Shown: positions 22,932 through 33,796 of the stretch, one piece after another | Position numbering within the stretch: the first letter of the stretch is position 1 | Layout: each line of letters opens with the position of its first letter | NCBI GenBank assembly: GCA_933228895.1 | Contig: OW121857.1 | Coordinates: forward strand, 3,100,001-3,164,000 | Length of the DNA stretch: 64,000 nt | Source of the DNA: Platycnemis pennipes | Taxonomy: Eukaryota > Arthropoda > Insecta > Odonata > Platycnemididae | Direction of reading: 5' to 3' | Position numbers and translations under genes: made by a program | Notes under the pieces: model-generated | Told to the model about the DNA's origin: nothing | Seen by the model: only the letters and a program-made list of their open reading frames with translations | Database searches by the model: none

Positions 22932-24459
22932 ACAAAAATTGTCCGCATACGAACTTGAGTGTATGGCAGTTTGTTGGGGCATAGAAAAATTTAATGTAAA
23001 ACCATTCCATTTATATACTGATAATGGGGCCCTTACTTGGCTGTTCTCTCACCCTAAGCAGTTAGGGAAATTAGGCAGAATGGTGTTAAAGCTGTCTTCC
23101 TATAATTTTACTATCCACCATGTTCGTGGGCGCAGCAATAGCGTAGCAGATTGCCTTTCTAGAAGTCCGCCTGTCATCCAAACTGACAGTTCCAATGTTG
23201 AGCCATGTCCACCCATTTCTTGTGTTTTACATAATATTCCTTTATCATTTGTGGATATTCGTGACCATCAACGGTCAGACCCTACCTTAAGGGAGGTTTT
23301 TGAGAAATTGGAGAAGGATTGTTCCTCTTGTCCAAATTACTTTGTCAAAGACAATTTGTTGTGTTATGGGAATGCCAATGCCCGAAAGGGAAAGATTGTC
23401 TTGCCGGTTGTATTGCGGCCAATGATATTCCAATATTATCACTGTTTAAGTGTGTCTGCTCATTTGGGTATGGCCAAAACCTATGAAAAGGTGCAAAGGG
23501 AATTTTGGTGGAGCGATATGAAAAAACATATTTTTGATATGGTTCGTAAATGTCATTTATGTCAGACATGTAAACCCAGGAATACTGCCCCACCGGGTAT
23601 GATGTCTTCTAACCTTCCTGCTCATGTGTGGGAAAGGCTTTATATCGATTTCGTTGGACCTTATCCTTCCACGAAAAATAATCACAAATATGTCTTATCG
23701 ATTATTGATGGATTCTCTAAATTTTGTATCCTGGAACCTGTTCGTAATGCCACTTCCAGTGCTGTGGTTAGTGTTCTTACTCAAAGAGTTTTTTCTAAGT
23801 TTGGTTATCCTAAATTTCTTGTGTCTGACAATGCAGCGGTGTTTAAGTCACACCTAGTTAAGGAAATGTGTTTGCAACTTGGGATTAAACAGGTTTTCAC
23901 AGCTCCTTACCAACCAAGTTCTAACCAAGTTGAAAGGCTACATAGAAATTTGAAAGCTGCATTGTCAATTCTTTGTAACAATGTACATTACAATTGGGTC
24001 AATTTTTTGTCAGATTTAAATTTTGCCTTTAACTCTGCCTGTCATAGTGCCACGGGAGAATCTCCCACTAAGATAATTTTTGGCAGACAATTGCTTCATC
24101 CTCTAATAAATCAATGGTCTATTCCTAGAGAACTGTGTGAGGATGATATTTTGGAAGAGGAGAGGGAAGCTTATTTGCAACAGGTAGTTGCTAATTTGAA
24201 GAGAGCCAAATCTAAGCAAAAGCTAGTTTTTGATAATTCTCATTCTGACATAACTTTCAAACCTGGAGATAGGGTGTTGTCAAAGAAACATCCAATCAGT
24301 TCTAAGGCAGACAAGATTATGGCAAAGTTAACCCCTCTATGGGAAGGCCCATTTATTATAAAAAAGTTAGTCTCTCCTGTAACCGCTGTTCTCGATATTG
24401 GTCCTAACAAGGAGAGAATATGTCATGTTTCTCAATTAAAGCCTTATCATGGTGATTAA
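22918..24459 (+). CDS. Gypsy Pol, C-terminal part (RNase H end, integrase), in a shifted frame
   Basis: The +1-shifted frame picks up RNase H directly after the break (HEQKLSAYELECMAV, TDNGALTWL). Integrase follows, with an HHCC zinc-binding region (HCLSVSAHLG...CHLCQTC). The DDE core has D in YIDFVGPYP, D in VSDNAAVF and E in NQVERLHR. A C-terminal GPF-type module (LWEGPFIIKKL) precedes the stop at 24457-24459. All three catalytic acidic residues of integrase are present. No plausible independent start exists, so this is the separated 3' half of one gag-pol gene. The nearest upstream ATG in this frame (22879) overlaps the RT frame. The break is not at the usual gag/pol site, so a mutation or assembly error is more likely than programmed frameshifting. 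Confidence 0.93.
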   Translation, partial: LLPHEQKLSAYELECMAVCWGIEKFNVKPFHLYTDNGALTWLFSHPKQLGKLGRMVLKLSSYNFTIHHVRGRSNSVADCLSRSPPVIQTDSSNVEPCPPISCVLHNIPLSFVDIRDHQRSDPTLREVFEKLEKDCSSCPNYFVKDNLLCYGNANARKGKIVLPVVLRPMIFQYYHCLSVSAHLGMAKTYEKVQREFWWSDMKKHIFDMVRKCHLCQTCKPRNTAPPGMMSSNLPAHVWERLYIDFVGPYPSTKNNHKYVLSIIDGFSKFCILEPVRNATSSAVVSVLTQRVFSKFGYPKFLVSDNAAVFKSHLVKEMCLQLGIKQVFTAPYQPSSNQVERLHRNLKAALSILCNNVHYNWVNFLSDLNFAFNSACHSATGESPTKIIFGRQLLHPLINQWSIPRELCEDDILEEEREAYLQQVVANLKRAKSKQKLVFDNSHSDITFKPGDRVLSKKHPISSKADKIMAKLTPLWEGPFIIKKLVSPVTAVLDIGPNKERICHVSQLKPYHGD

Positions 24460-24607
24460 TAATTTATAATAGGTTGAGTGATATAGGAATCTAAATACTA
24501 GCATTTATTATTCTAACTATGGTCTTGATTGCTTGGATATTTCTCTTCACTATTTGTCATTTAATTTACTATAATGTATGCTACTTGAATAATTATTTAA
24601 TTGTAAA

Positions 24608-24704
24608 ACTGCCAATCCATACTGCCAATTTCATACTGCCAATCCATACTGCCAATTTCATACTGCCAATTCATAGTGCCAATTCATACTGCCAATTCAT
24701 ACTT
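24608..24704 (+). repeat. Short tandem repeat in the Gypsy 3' region
   Basis: About seven units related to ACTGCCAATTCAT, about 13-14 bp each, alternating ATCCAT and TTTCAT variants. Confidence 0.85.
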
Positions 24705-25850
24705 AATTAATTTGTTGATGTTAGTGCTGCCTGTTTATGGGGCATTAGTTGTTATTTTGTTATACTTTGGTTGGTTCTACCTGCTCTTCATCATGTGTGT
24801 CTACCAGAAGGGGGAACGGTGTTTGCACAGTGCTATTGTGAATTCTGGAGGGAGTGGGGAGAATAGTCATGAACATTCCCGAGGTGGCTCGCTTCCAGTT
24901 AAGTCGCGGAGGGTCATTGGCTATTAAGATTTAGTGACTGTTTACACCAGTGATCATTGGTCTTCCTGATCATTCGTCCGATGTGGACCAGAACCTGGAG
25001 TGATTTAGCTATTCACTATTGGGTCTATTTATTGCTGGGGCAGGTCTTTGTCTAGCTCTGTGACAATTTGGCAGTTGATTGTATACCTGTTTTTTGCTTG
25101 TGTATACCATTGTTATCCGGCGTAGGGGTTGCGCTCCCATCGCCCAGCTAGTTTCTAACTCGCTGCAATCAGCACCCAGCATTGGCTGGATGGGGTATTT
25201 ACCCTGATTATTAACTTTGCAATTGCATTACCCTTGATGGTGGCCACTAAATTAAATTTTCCTCTTTAGCTTTGTGTAACCTATGTTTGGCTTAACCTGG
25301 CCCTGGACTTATTGAATTTTTTCTATTTAGTCATCCTAATCTATTTCCATATTTTGGGCTATTCTAATTGGATGACAGCTGTATAGAGAAATCAATTTTT
25401 CTCTAATTCGAAATGTACTCTTATGTCAGCTGGAGGCATTTCAATTAACCCTCAATTTCATTGACTGGCTCAATGCATAACAGTTCTACCCAAGTTGGTG
25501 AACGACAACATTTAATTAGTATTTAAGATATTATTATTGTGGATTCCCTTATCACTCTCATAACTGTCATTCATTTAAATTTTATTATTATAAAATACTC
25601 TGACTGCTCTTCAAAATAATTGTTAAATCACTACATGGCTCTCACTAATGCACTGAATTTAATATGTATTGTAATTTTGTCAATTGAACCAACCCAAGTC
25701 TTTGATTGACTGGATAAGTGTCTAACAGCTCAACCCAAGTTGGTCAATCACCTAAATGTAATTGAGTATAAAATATTTCTTCAATCAGTATTGCACTTAA
25801 TTATTATGTATTGTAAATTTGTCAATTCAACCAACCCAAGTCTTTGATAT

Positions 25851-25973
25851 GACTGGATAAGTGTCTAACAGCTCAACCCAAGTTGGTCAATGACTGGATA
25901 AGTGTCCAACAGCTCAACCCAAGTTGGTCAATGACTGGATAAGTGTCCAACAGCTCAACCCAAGTTGGTCAAT
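25851..25973 (+). repeat. 41-bp tandem repeat in the Gypsy 3' region
   Basis: Three head-to-tail units begin GACTGGATAAGTGTC at 25851, 25892 and 25933 and end AAGTTGGTCAAT. They are near identical (a T/C difference after GTGTC). A single earlier unit lies at about 25708-25748. Each contains the pair AACCCAAGTTGGT. Confidence 0.9.
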
Positions 25974-27234
25974 GACCAAAATGTAAATTGAGTATTAAAT
26001 ATTTCTTCATTCAGTATTGCACTTGATTATTATGTATTGTAATCTTGTCATTTCAACAAACCTGAATCTTTGATTGATGGGTCAGTGTTTGGCAATTCAA
26101 CCCAAGTTGTTGAATGACAAAAGGTAATTGCCTATTGTAATATTTCTTGATCTTTTTCTCAATTCTACTCTCACATTGTGATATAGTCTGACTGCTCATA
26201 ATATTATTGTTAATTCTCTACATGGCTCTCATTACTGGTAATAACTAATATATATATTGTAATTCTTATGATTTCTATCAACCCATGTTTCTTGATTGAC
26301 TGTCAATGTTTATTCGGTTCAACCCAAGAGGGTGAACGACTATGTAATTAGTTTTAAGGTATTCTTATGGTAATTAATTTGCTTCACCACTATCTCAATC
26401 ATATACTTATTTAATAATTTTGTAAAATAATCTAGTTACACTTGGAATATTGATTTATTGCATGGCTATTGTCCCTGCCATGTACTAATTGGTAATTAAT
26501 TTGTATGATTGTTTTGTCTTCAATCAATTAACTAATGTACTTATGCCTAATGCAAACTTAACTGATTTTGTTCATTTCACTTCCACCCAACGAGTTAGAT
26601 GTTCGTTACTATGGGTGCTGTATTTTGTTCATAAATTTCATTTGCCTTGGATGTGAGACTCTGGGCATCCTAATTTATTCTAATTTTCACTGATATTAAG
26701 TTTGATATCAGATGTTATCTGTGACTGTTGGTTCACAGTTGTTTGTGACAGTAAGAATGGTTACTTACTCGTCATGTGCACTCAGTTATTGTTCATATTC
26801 TGTTAACTCTGTGAGTGTGTCTTTTGTCATTTATTCATTTTTTTGGGTATGTGTTATCCTTGAGATGGATAGCCCCTGAGCTTTACCCCTTTGCAGTGGG
26901 TGAGAGAACTACTTTGTGTTAGTCATCTTTAGGACTAGAATTCACAACAGTAATTATTATTATTGTCTTTACTTTTCCAAATTGCTAATATTTTGGGTAT
27001 TTGAACGGTGTTATTCAGTGAGCACCTGCCACCCTATAGTTACCTTTCTGATTGTGTGAGATGGGTTTCCAATACTGTGTGGGAGTGTTGTAGTTTTTTT
27101 GGCTCCTGTTTCTGCTTGTCAATTCAGCAGTTAATCATGTGGATCCCCGAGTGAAGTGATCAGTGTTTTCATTAGACCAATTGTTCTTCCCCCAACCGGA
27201 AGTTTATTTTCGTGGACAGTTTTCCCCCAGTGGA

Positions 27235-28065
27235 TGTGGCATTTTTTGGTTCCCCCCCCCCCCTCCCCCCCTCGTTGGACATTACCCCTCGGCGGACTTA
27301 TTACCCTCCGGACTTAGCCGCAGGACTTGCTCGACAGGCGTAGCTAACGACAGGCGGAGCCAACGACGCCAACAATGCCTACGATTCCAAAATGCAACGA
27401 TTCCGGACTGCAGCGTTCCGACAAAGCGTGCCGCCAAACCGCGCCGTCAAACCACGCCGTCCAACCACGCCGTCCCCTGACCAGATGCTCTACCACTTAT
27501 ATAGCCCCCAAAGTGCGGATGAAGACCAGAAGTTAGGCCATCGTACGAGCCGTTATTTTGTGTTCCCCCGCCGTAGTGAAAAAAGAGTCCCGGATCACCC
27601 AATCCTAAACTTCCACCTCGCCCCCTTCACATCATGCCACCTTTTCCTCCCCTCAATTTGCACCAATGATATTCCACGTTAAACCCCATTGCACTTTGAC
27701 CTTCCAGAAAATACCCCCTCCTTACCCCAGAGAATACCTCCCCTCTCACGCCCTCTGTTCCAGTCGAGAAAAAAAAGAGACGACATCGAGGCGAGGTGAG
27801 AGGAGAGTAGTGTTAGTCGATTCTCCTTTGTGCGCCATGGACTTTCGGTGCAAGTTATTAGTTTTCCCGAAATTGGTGAAGAGTATTTCAATTTTGTTGG
27901 TTTGTACCTTGTTGTTTAAATACAGTGTTTGATTAGTTAGATTGTCTTACTTTTGTGGTTTTTTCTATTTCTGACCTCATCTTGCTCACCCGTCTTGGAA
28001 AGAATATTTGTCCTTTGGACAAGCGTTTTTCGTGAACTGCTGTTCTTCTTTCGAGAAACGCTGCA
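27235..28065 (+). repeat. 3' LTR
   Basis: It ends TGTGGC...GCTGCA and is followed at once by RTE sequence. Relative to the 5' LTR it has a longer poly-C tract, one extra T (GAAATTGG versus GAAATGG) and two C-to-T differences. Confidence 0.95.
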
Positions 28066-28850
28066 ATACAAAGACCAAAGCTTCACTGCTTGCATAATAA
28101 TCAGGTGGTAGTAATCAAATCAGGACCCAGCAGTAGAGAAGCAAGCATAAAGAAAGGAGTGAGGCAAGGCTGTGCACTGAGGCAGTGCTTAATTCAACGT
28201 CTATATCGAGAAAGCCATCCAAGAAGTCGTAGAAAAGTCTTCGGGAGTGATCCACGGGGAGAAAATCAGCATGCTGCGATTCGCCGAATACAAATGAAGC
28301 CATGTGATGGATGAAGTAAAGAAGAAATTGCCAGTAGAATTGCCCAAGCAATAAGGGCATTTTACCAGAAGAAGATTATGATTACAGCAGCAAATACAAG
28401 CGTGGACGAGAGGAAATATTTCATTACAACATACATCTGGAGCATTCTGCTATATGGCAGCGAAGCATGGACAATAACAGCAGCACAGAAGTCCAGGCTG
28501 GAAGTATTTGAAATGTGGTGCTACCGAAGAATGATGAAGATAAAATGTATCGATCGAGTGACTAAGGTAGAAGACTTAAGAAGGGGGGAGAGAGAAAAGA
28601 TGCCAACTGAAAACCTTAAAAAGAAAACGGGACAACTTAATACGCAGTATCTTACGACACGATGGCCTGATGAAGACAATCGTAGAGGGAAAAGAGAACT
28701 GGAAGAATGGAAAAAGCAGTCCTCGCATGAGATATGTGGAACAGGCCGTGAAAGATGTAAAAGAGAAAAATTACGTTAATATGAAGAGGTTGGCCGATAG
28801 AAGAATCGAGTTGAGGGCTGCATCACGCCAATCGTAGTTGACCGATGGTT
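28066..28850 (+). pseudogene. RTE LINE copy, right part, after the Gypsy insertion
   Basis: It resumes the RTE copy left at 19282. It matches main-copy sequence from about 48452 (CAGG..GTAGTAATCAAATCAGGACCCAG) through the RT block RKGVRQGCAL. There is then an internal deletion of about 0.2 kb that joins the position before the catalytic FADD-type box to the IARAI-like region. It continues through a 133-codon frame at 28378-28779 (SILLYGSEAWTITAAQKSRLEVFEMWCYRRMMKIKCIDRVT) to the 3' border at about 28850. Loss of the catalytic box plus frameshifts make it dead. Confidence 0.88.
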
Positions 28851-29323
28851 ATGTTATTTTATACGACCTTCTCGTAATAAATGCACATACCAGTAATTTC
28901 ATCATACTTGTGGATTCCAGATGGAACTAGCTATGGAATAATATTAATGCTGATTTTATAAATCTAGCCTATTGCGCCCTAAGCTTTCTCAAAAATACCA
29001 TTTCTGAATTAAACTAATTCTTGAAATTAAATAACACTTACTAATTCCTTTAGTTTCCAATTGGTGGTAATACCTACGCCACGTATTCATGGGTAACGTT
29101 GAAGTGAGTGTTCACTCACTTCACGTTACTCACTGCACGTGACCCGATACAGATGGATCTCAGATGTCGCAAGGGAGCGAAGGGCTTCACTACATTTCGT
29201 TTTTTAAATCTTCATTTAGCCAAGACGCCTTCCAATGTGCCGCCGAGCTGTCATCGAGAGAAACCTCGATCTGCGCCCCAATCGCAATCCAAGGTGATGG
29301 ACGATGAGCTCGACTTATGATGT
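28851..29323. other. No gene recognised
   Basis: AT-rich sequence between two RTE 3' ends that face each other. Confidence 0.5.
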
Positions 29324-29735
29324 CATCATCATGGGTCAACAATCTTAGGATTGGTTTGACGCAGCCCTCCACTCGATTCTTCTATCGGCCAACCTCTTCA
29401 TATTGACGTAGCTCCTCTCTTTCACGTCCTTTACGACCTGTTCTATGTAACTCATACGAGGCCCGCCTTTTCCATTCTTCCCGTTCACTTTTCCCTCGAC
29501 GATTGTCTTCATCAGGGTATCGTGTCTCAACATATGGCCGATTTAGTTGTCCCTTCTTCTTTTTAGGGCTTTCGGCAGATTTTTCTTTTCTCCCACTCTT
29601 CTTAGGACTTCTTCATTTGTCACTCGGTCGATCCGTTTTATCTTCATCATTATTCGGTTGCACCACATTTCAAATGCTTCCACCCTTTTCCTCTCCACTG
29701 CTGTCATCGTCCATGCCATCGTCATTTATGATGAA
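29324..29735 (-). pseudogene. RTE LINE 3' fragment, minus strand
   Basis: On the minus strand it reads WTMTAVERKRVEAFEMWCNRIMMKIKRIDRVTNEEVLRRVGEK and then, in another frame, the VEGKVNGKNGKGGPRMSYIEQVVKDVKE...MKRLADRRIEWRAASNQS terminus. This is the same C-terminal segment as 49040-49403 in the main copy. It ends with the family's 3' border and a CATCATCAT run on the plus strand (TGATGATG tail). It is 5'-truncated, as is normal for LINE copies. Confidence 0.88.
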
Positions 29736-30599
29736 AGCTTGTTAATTTGTTTAATGAGATCTGAAGGCGGCAAACTGGTATGGGGGATGCCTAATTGATT
29801 CTGTCACAAGTTCTTAATTTCTCCAACCTTTTGACAAACATTTCTAGTGGCACTGATGAGCCCAAGAAGGTCCTGAACCTGAAAATGTACAATCAGCTCT
29901 AATTAACCTTTACAGCCGGTTAGTCTGCCACTTTTATATTTTTACGAAAACTCTGAGCTATGCATGGAGAGTGAGATAAATGATTTCATGAAGCAATTAT
30001 CGAAATGCCGCGCCTTAAATTTATGCCATTTATCCTTTTGGAATCAGAGGGCTTCAAAAAGTATGAACTGTCCTCAGTTCAGTGTGTCCAACTGAATATA
30101 TTTTGCGGACAACGTAATCGTAGGGGGTGGGTGTGCGAGGGGTAGCCGAGACGGACCTGCGAGTCCTGTGGGGTGAGCGCTACGCTGCCGCTCCCCTACC
30201 CTCCATGACCTCTAAAGGGGTGGTAAAGGACAGGCAACAACCCTTCACGACATGCACTACCATCCCTGTACTCTCCACCTAGGCAGTTTTCCAATACACC
30301 GGCACGATATGTTCAGTCAGGGATTTATTAAGTATTGTTTCCATGCAGGGAGATATATTGAAAGCTAACTCTCTATTTACGCGGGAGGAAATGTGATCAT
30401 TTTTTGGAGTGAATTCACCCCCTGCCATGCACCTTTGGGGTGATTTGAAAAGTGCCTTTGAAAGATGAGAAAATGATGCAAAAATAAAGCAGTCATCACG
30501 GAAAATGAAATGAGACCAGTGGTGCACCTGTTGAACACTAAAAAATCAATACTTACATGCCCAGTTAGAAGGCTGAGAGAAAGAAATTTACATGGAATG
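29736..30599. other. No gene recognised; short CR1-like 3' scrap
   Basis: GTGAATTCACCCCCTGCCATGCACC at about 30408-30432 matches the CR1-like 3' end seen at 31285 and 39030. The GC-rich stretch 30120-30260 contains no recognisable tRNA or gene. Confidence 0.4.
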
Positions 30600-31348
30600 T
30601 AATAAGTAATAATGACAGAAAATTAACAAGTATTATAGTTATATTTAGGAACTTTATATCAGTACTGGGTAAGTGTGACGATCATGTACGAGAAATCAGC
30701 TACTTTTCCCTTGTTAGACCTCATTTGGAATATGCTGCCAGTGCATGGGATCCATACGAAATCGATCTAAATAACGAACTTGAACGTGTGCAGCGAAGAT
30801 CGGCAAGATTTGTAAAGGGACGGTATGATAACCATACTAGCGCAACCAGTCTATTAAATGAATTAAATTGGGAATCATTGTCAGATCGCAGATTGGAATT
30901 TAGACTTAATCTCCTAAATAAATTCCAATAGAATATTTTCAGTAATGACGTTAAAAATATTTTGCGGACCCCAACTTACTATGGTAGACAGGACCATAAT
31001 CATAAAATTAGAGAAATTGATTGCCGAACTGACAGATTCAAAATGTCCTTTTTTTCCTCGTACAATAAGAGATACGAATAACGGTAAATATATCCAGTGC
31101 GAGTGTAGCAATGGATAATATTGGTAGCTGCATGTTGGTGTAAGGACTTGAAGATAACCCAACTAACGGCATGTTTTTGCATGTATGCTTTGCTATTTTT
31201 ATCTTTTTAAAAATTGCAGTCCAGACTAATATATTAATACTAATCCTTTTAAATGCATGATATGTAGTGCATGTTTGGTGAGAATTCACCCCCTGCCACA
31301 CACCTTTTAGGTGGCTTGCAGGGTAGTATGTAGATGTAGATGTATCAT
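30600..31348 (+). pseudogene. CR1/Jockey-type LINE 3' fragment
   Basis: An intact 68-codon frame (30725-30931: LEYAASAWDPY..., LERVQRRSARFVKGRY, LNWESLSDRRLEFRL) is the typical post-RT C-terminal segment of CR1/Jockey-superfamily polymerases. Downstream is a 3' UTR with GAATTCACCCCCTGCCACACACC and a terminal GTAGATGTAGATGTA microsatellite-like tail. Broken copies of the same family lie at 38205-39085 and 42510-42915. It is 5'-truncated and carries frameshifts after 30931. Confidence 0.85.
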
Positions 31349-31479
31349 TTCTTACGAACATTTAGCCTAAAACACGAGAATGGAAAAACTCTTCAATTAT
31401 TCAATTAAAAAAAGGAATATTAGGAAATTATAGGTATCGGCAAAGTATATTATAGCTCTCCTCTGACTCTTTTGTCGTA

Positions 31480-32745
31480 CGGGGTGTGTCTTTCAAGTAA
31501 TGAGAATATTTTTGTCTTGACGCGATTGTCCTCGGGCCGGTTGGAGTCGGCAGTTTGAACTTTGGAAAACAGCGCACCCGGCAGACTCGCCTCTGCTGGC
31601 TTCGGTGGGGGTAAGATCACGCGTGGCGTGAACGTCTGCCAACATGAGAGATAAGCACTGATAAATCCTTCACTCTACTATTAAAGTATAAATGGCACCT
31701 GCTGATAAGCCAAGAGTGGCTTCGCAGGACCATATCGGTAAATTGTTTGAAAAGTAAAAGGTGTGCACTTAAGTTATGTAATTAGCTATCCTGAAAATGG
31801 CAACTGGTTTCTTATTTAAATGTTTAATTTATTGTTATATTTTGTAACTAATGCTGTCCTAGACAATTATGTAAAAGTTCGTAAGAGTCATTATGTATTA
31901 CCCCGTTGCTTTTAGGGGTTTTGTACGCAAAGCATTGAAATAAACCTGAAATTCTATTTAAAAGAAAAAAGTGTGCGCGAACTCAAAATGCAGCGAAGCA
32001 TTGAACAGCGTTACGCAATCAAGTTTTGTGCTCGCCTTGGGAAGTCTGGTGCATCAGCGCTGGAAACGATTCAGCAAGCGTAAGGCAGCGTGAAAGCTTA
32101 TCACAAGCTCACGTTTTTAGGCGGCACAAGATGTTTAAAGAAGGCCGGTAGAGCCTGTAGGACGACCCCAGCGCAGGTCGCCAGAGAACCAGAGACAACG
32201 AATAACGTGGGCGACATTTGCTGAATTCGGAGAGGCGTTAAAGAGTGTTCATTAGATCGCGGAAAAGCTGGGAATTGATGCAATGGTTGTGCACAAAATC
32301 ATCACTGAGGATCTTGGGGTGAGGAAGATTTGTGACAAGCTTGTCCCAAAAGTTTTGACGGTCGAGCAAAAGCACAACCGTGAGACCGTTTCAAAAGATC
32401 TCTCGGAATGCTTGGAACTGGCAAAAAAAGGCATCGTGGAGATTCCCCAGCGTCCCCACGGCCCCGATCTTGCCCCAGCAGACTTTTTTCCCTTCCCCAA
32501 AGTGAAAACCGCCCTCAAAGGACGCCACAACGGGACTCTGGAAGCTGTCAAAGCGGCTAGCACGCATGCTCTGAAGGATGTTTCGGTTGCCGAGGCCAGG
32601 GAGCGTACGAGGCGTGGAAAACTCGCCTGCAGAAGTGTGTTGGTGCTGAAGGAGCACACTTTGAAGACTACTAGAGTTTTGTAGCGATATCTCTAATAAA
32701 TTGTTTTATATGAATTTATTCTCATTACTTAAAATACACACCCTG
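31480..32745 (+). mobile_element. mariner-type element, internally deleted
   Basis: The ends are inverted: CGGGGTGTGTCTTTCAAGTAATGAGAAT on the left matches ATTCTCATTACTT.AAATACACACCCTG reversed on the right. TA dinucleotides at 31478-31479 and 32746-32747 flank it. Between the ends lie transposase remnants. Length (1,266 bp) is close to a full mariner only because the leader is extended by an apparent extra block at about 31756-31965, while the transposase core is missing. Confidence 0.85.
31986..32684 (+). pseudogene. mariner transposase remnant
   Basis: It starts with MQRSIEQRYAIKFCARLGKSGA at 31986, runs into a stop at about 32080, and continues through frameshifts to an open frame at 32283-32684. 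There LGVRKICDKLVPKVLTVEQKHNR (the DNA-binding/linker region) is joined directly to HGPDLAPADFFPFPKVKTALKGR, which carries the third catalytic acidic position region of mariner DD34D transposases. The stretch that normally holds the first two catalytic aspartates is absent between SKDLSE and LELAKKG. The enzyme cannot be active. Family assignment is from these motifs plus the TIRs. Confidence 0.85.
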
Positions 32746-32747
32746 TA

Positions 32748-33796
32748 GTATCGGAAATCTGGTCTCGGCTCATGCCTACTCACAAACGTTGAATAAATAA
32801 TATTTATTTTCCAACCTATCAAACTGTTCATGAGAGTGCATAACTTCTCATGCAATAAAAGTAACACTATCTGCTGGATTTCCGCCCACTAAGTACACGA
32901 AAGAAAAACACACTGCTACGGCATTTTCCAAGTTTCCGCACTGCCGCAGTTGATTTCAAAACTAAAATGAATATGGTGTTTGGAAACTCAAGTGGTGACT
33001 TCATAGGAGCCATAAATGTAATCATGGCATTAAAGGTGGATTCAGTCAGATAAAGGAACCACACACAAGAATAAATACAGGTTTGTATGACCAAGCTATC
33101 AAATAAAACTGATCTCTGATCAAATAAATCCCATTTTATCTCAAATTCTCGGTCGGCTGAATGCCAGATGGCCATGAGCCTAATTTAATCACATGGGCAA
33201 CTTCTTCTCTAAGTCATCGTAAAATGCTAACTGAAATCATTTATTTCGGAGGAGAGGTAAATCATGTCTATGCATCTGCTCGGTCGCAAGAAAAGGGGCT
33301 GGGTATATTCACCCGTAAGAATAGTAGTGTAAAATTTATGATTAGTCCACACTGTAAAGGAAAACTACTTCGCAGCACTTTTTCTCAAGTTTCATAGCCC
33401 CAATCGGTTACAACGTCGCAATGTCAATATAATAAATTCCTGGATCTTGAGGCGCAGTGAATGAAGGAAAAAGAGATATCAGGAAAATTCGGGATGAGGG
33501 CGCACTCGGAGAGTCAAAAATAACAAAGACTAAAAATGGAGCATGGCATGGGTTGGTGACTTCGGCTCGCGAGCCACAATTTGTCGCATGCATGAGGCTC
33601 TGCGTCAAAATGAAAATTAAACCATTTTCATTTAGTTTTCAGTGCCATCGTCCCCATCTTCATTTCCAGTGTATTCCATTATTCACCGTCATTGTTATTG
33701 ACAACCTCATACTCATCGTCACATTCCGTTTCTTCTTCTCTTCCGTCTTCTTCTTTCCATGAATCATCACTATATATCGTCGATGCAATTCGCCGT
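32748..33796. other. No gene recognised
   Basis: Open frames on both strands have no known motif. About 33690-33780 is rich in TTCTTCTTC. Confidence 0.45.

Larger units (their letters stand above)
24460..27234 (+). other. Long non-coding 3' region of the Gypsy element
   Basis: About 2.8 kb separates pol from the 3' LTR. It has no ORF over about 85 codons, and no env-like frame was found. It is AT-rich and contains two tandem-repeat blocks plus many dispersed copies of CAACCCAAGTTGGT. No clear polypurine tract adjoins the 3' LTR; the preceding bases are CCCCCAGTGGA. Confidence 0.75.
19283..28065 (+). mobile_element. Complete Ty3/Gypsy LTR retrotransposon
   Basis: Two LTRs (828 and 831 bp, both TGTGGC...GCTGCA) bound a primer-binding site, one long gag-pol frame, and an unusual 2.8-kb non-coding 3' region. 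The order protease, RT, RNase H, integrase defines Ty3/Gypsy. The LTRs differ by about two substitutions (both C/T), one single-base indel and the length of a poly-C run, so insertion was recent. Flanks CTAC (19279-19282) and ATAC (28066-28069) form a 4-bp target duplication with one change, confirmed by the RTE sequence on both sides. There is no env-like ORF. A single frameshift near 22918 breaks pol. Confidence 0.95.

Noticed and set aside
25851..25973. CRISPR array
   Set aside because: Units are contiguous 41-bp repeats without unique spacers, inside a eukaryotic LTR retrotransposon.
24460..27234. env-like gene that would make the Gypsy element retrovirus-like
   Set aside because: No frame of sufficient length, signal peptide or membrane segment; the longest frames are about 60-85 codons.
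27220..27234. Polypurine tract
   Set aside because: The bases before the 3' LTR are pyrimidine-rich then CAGTGGA; no purine run is present.
30120..30260. tRNA or SINE at the GC-rich stretch
   Set aside because: No B-box or cloverleaf could be drawn.
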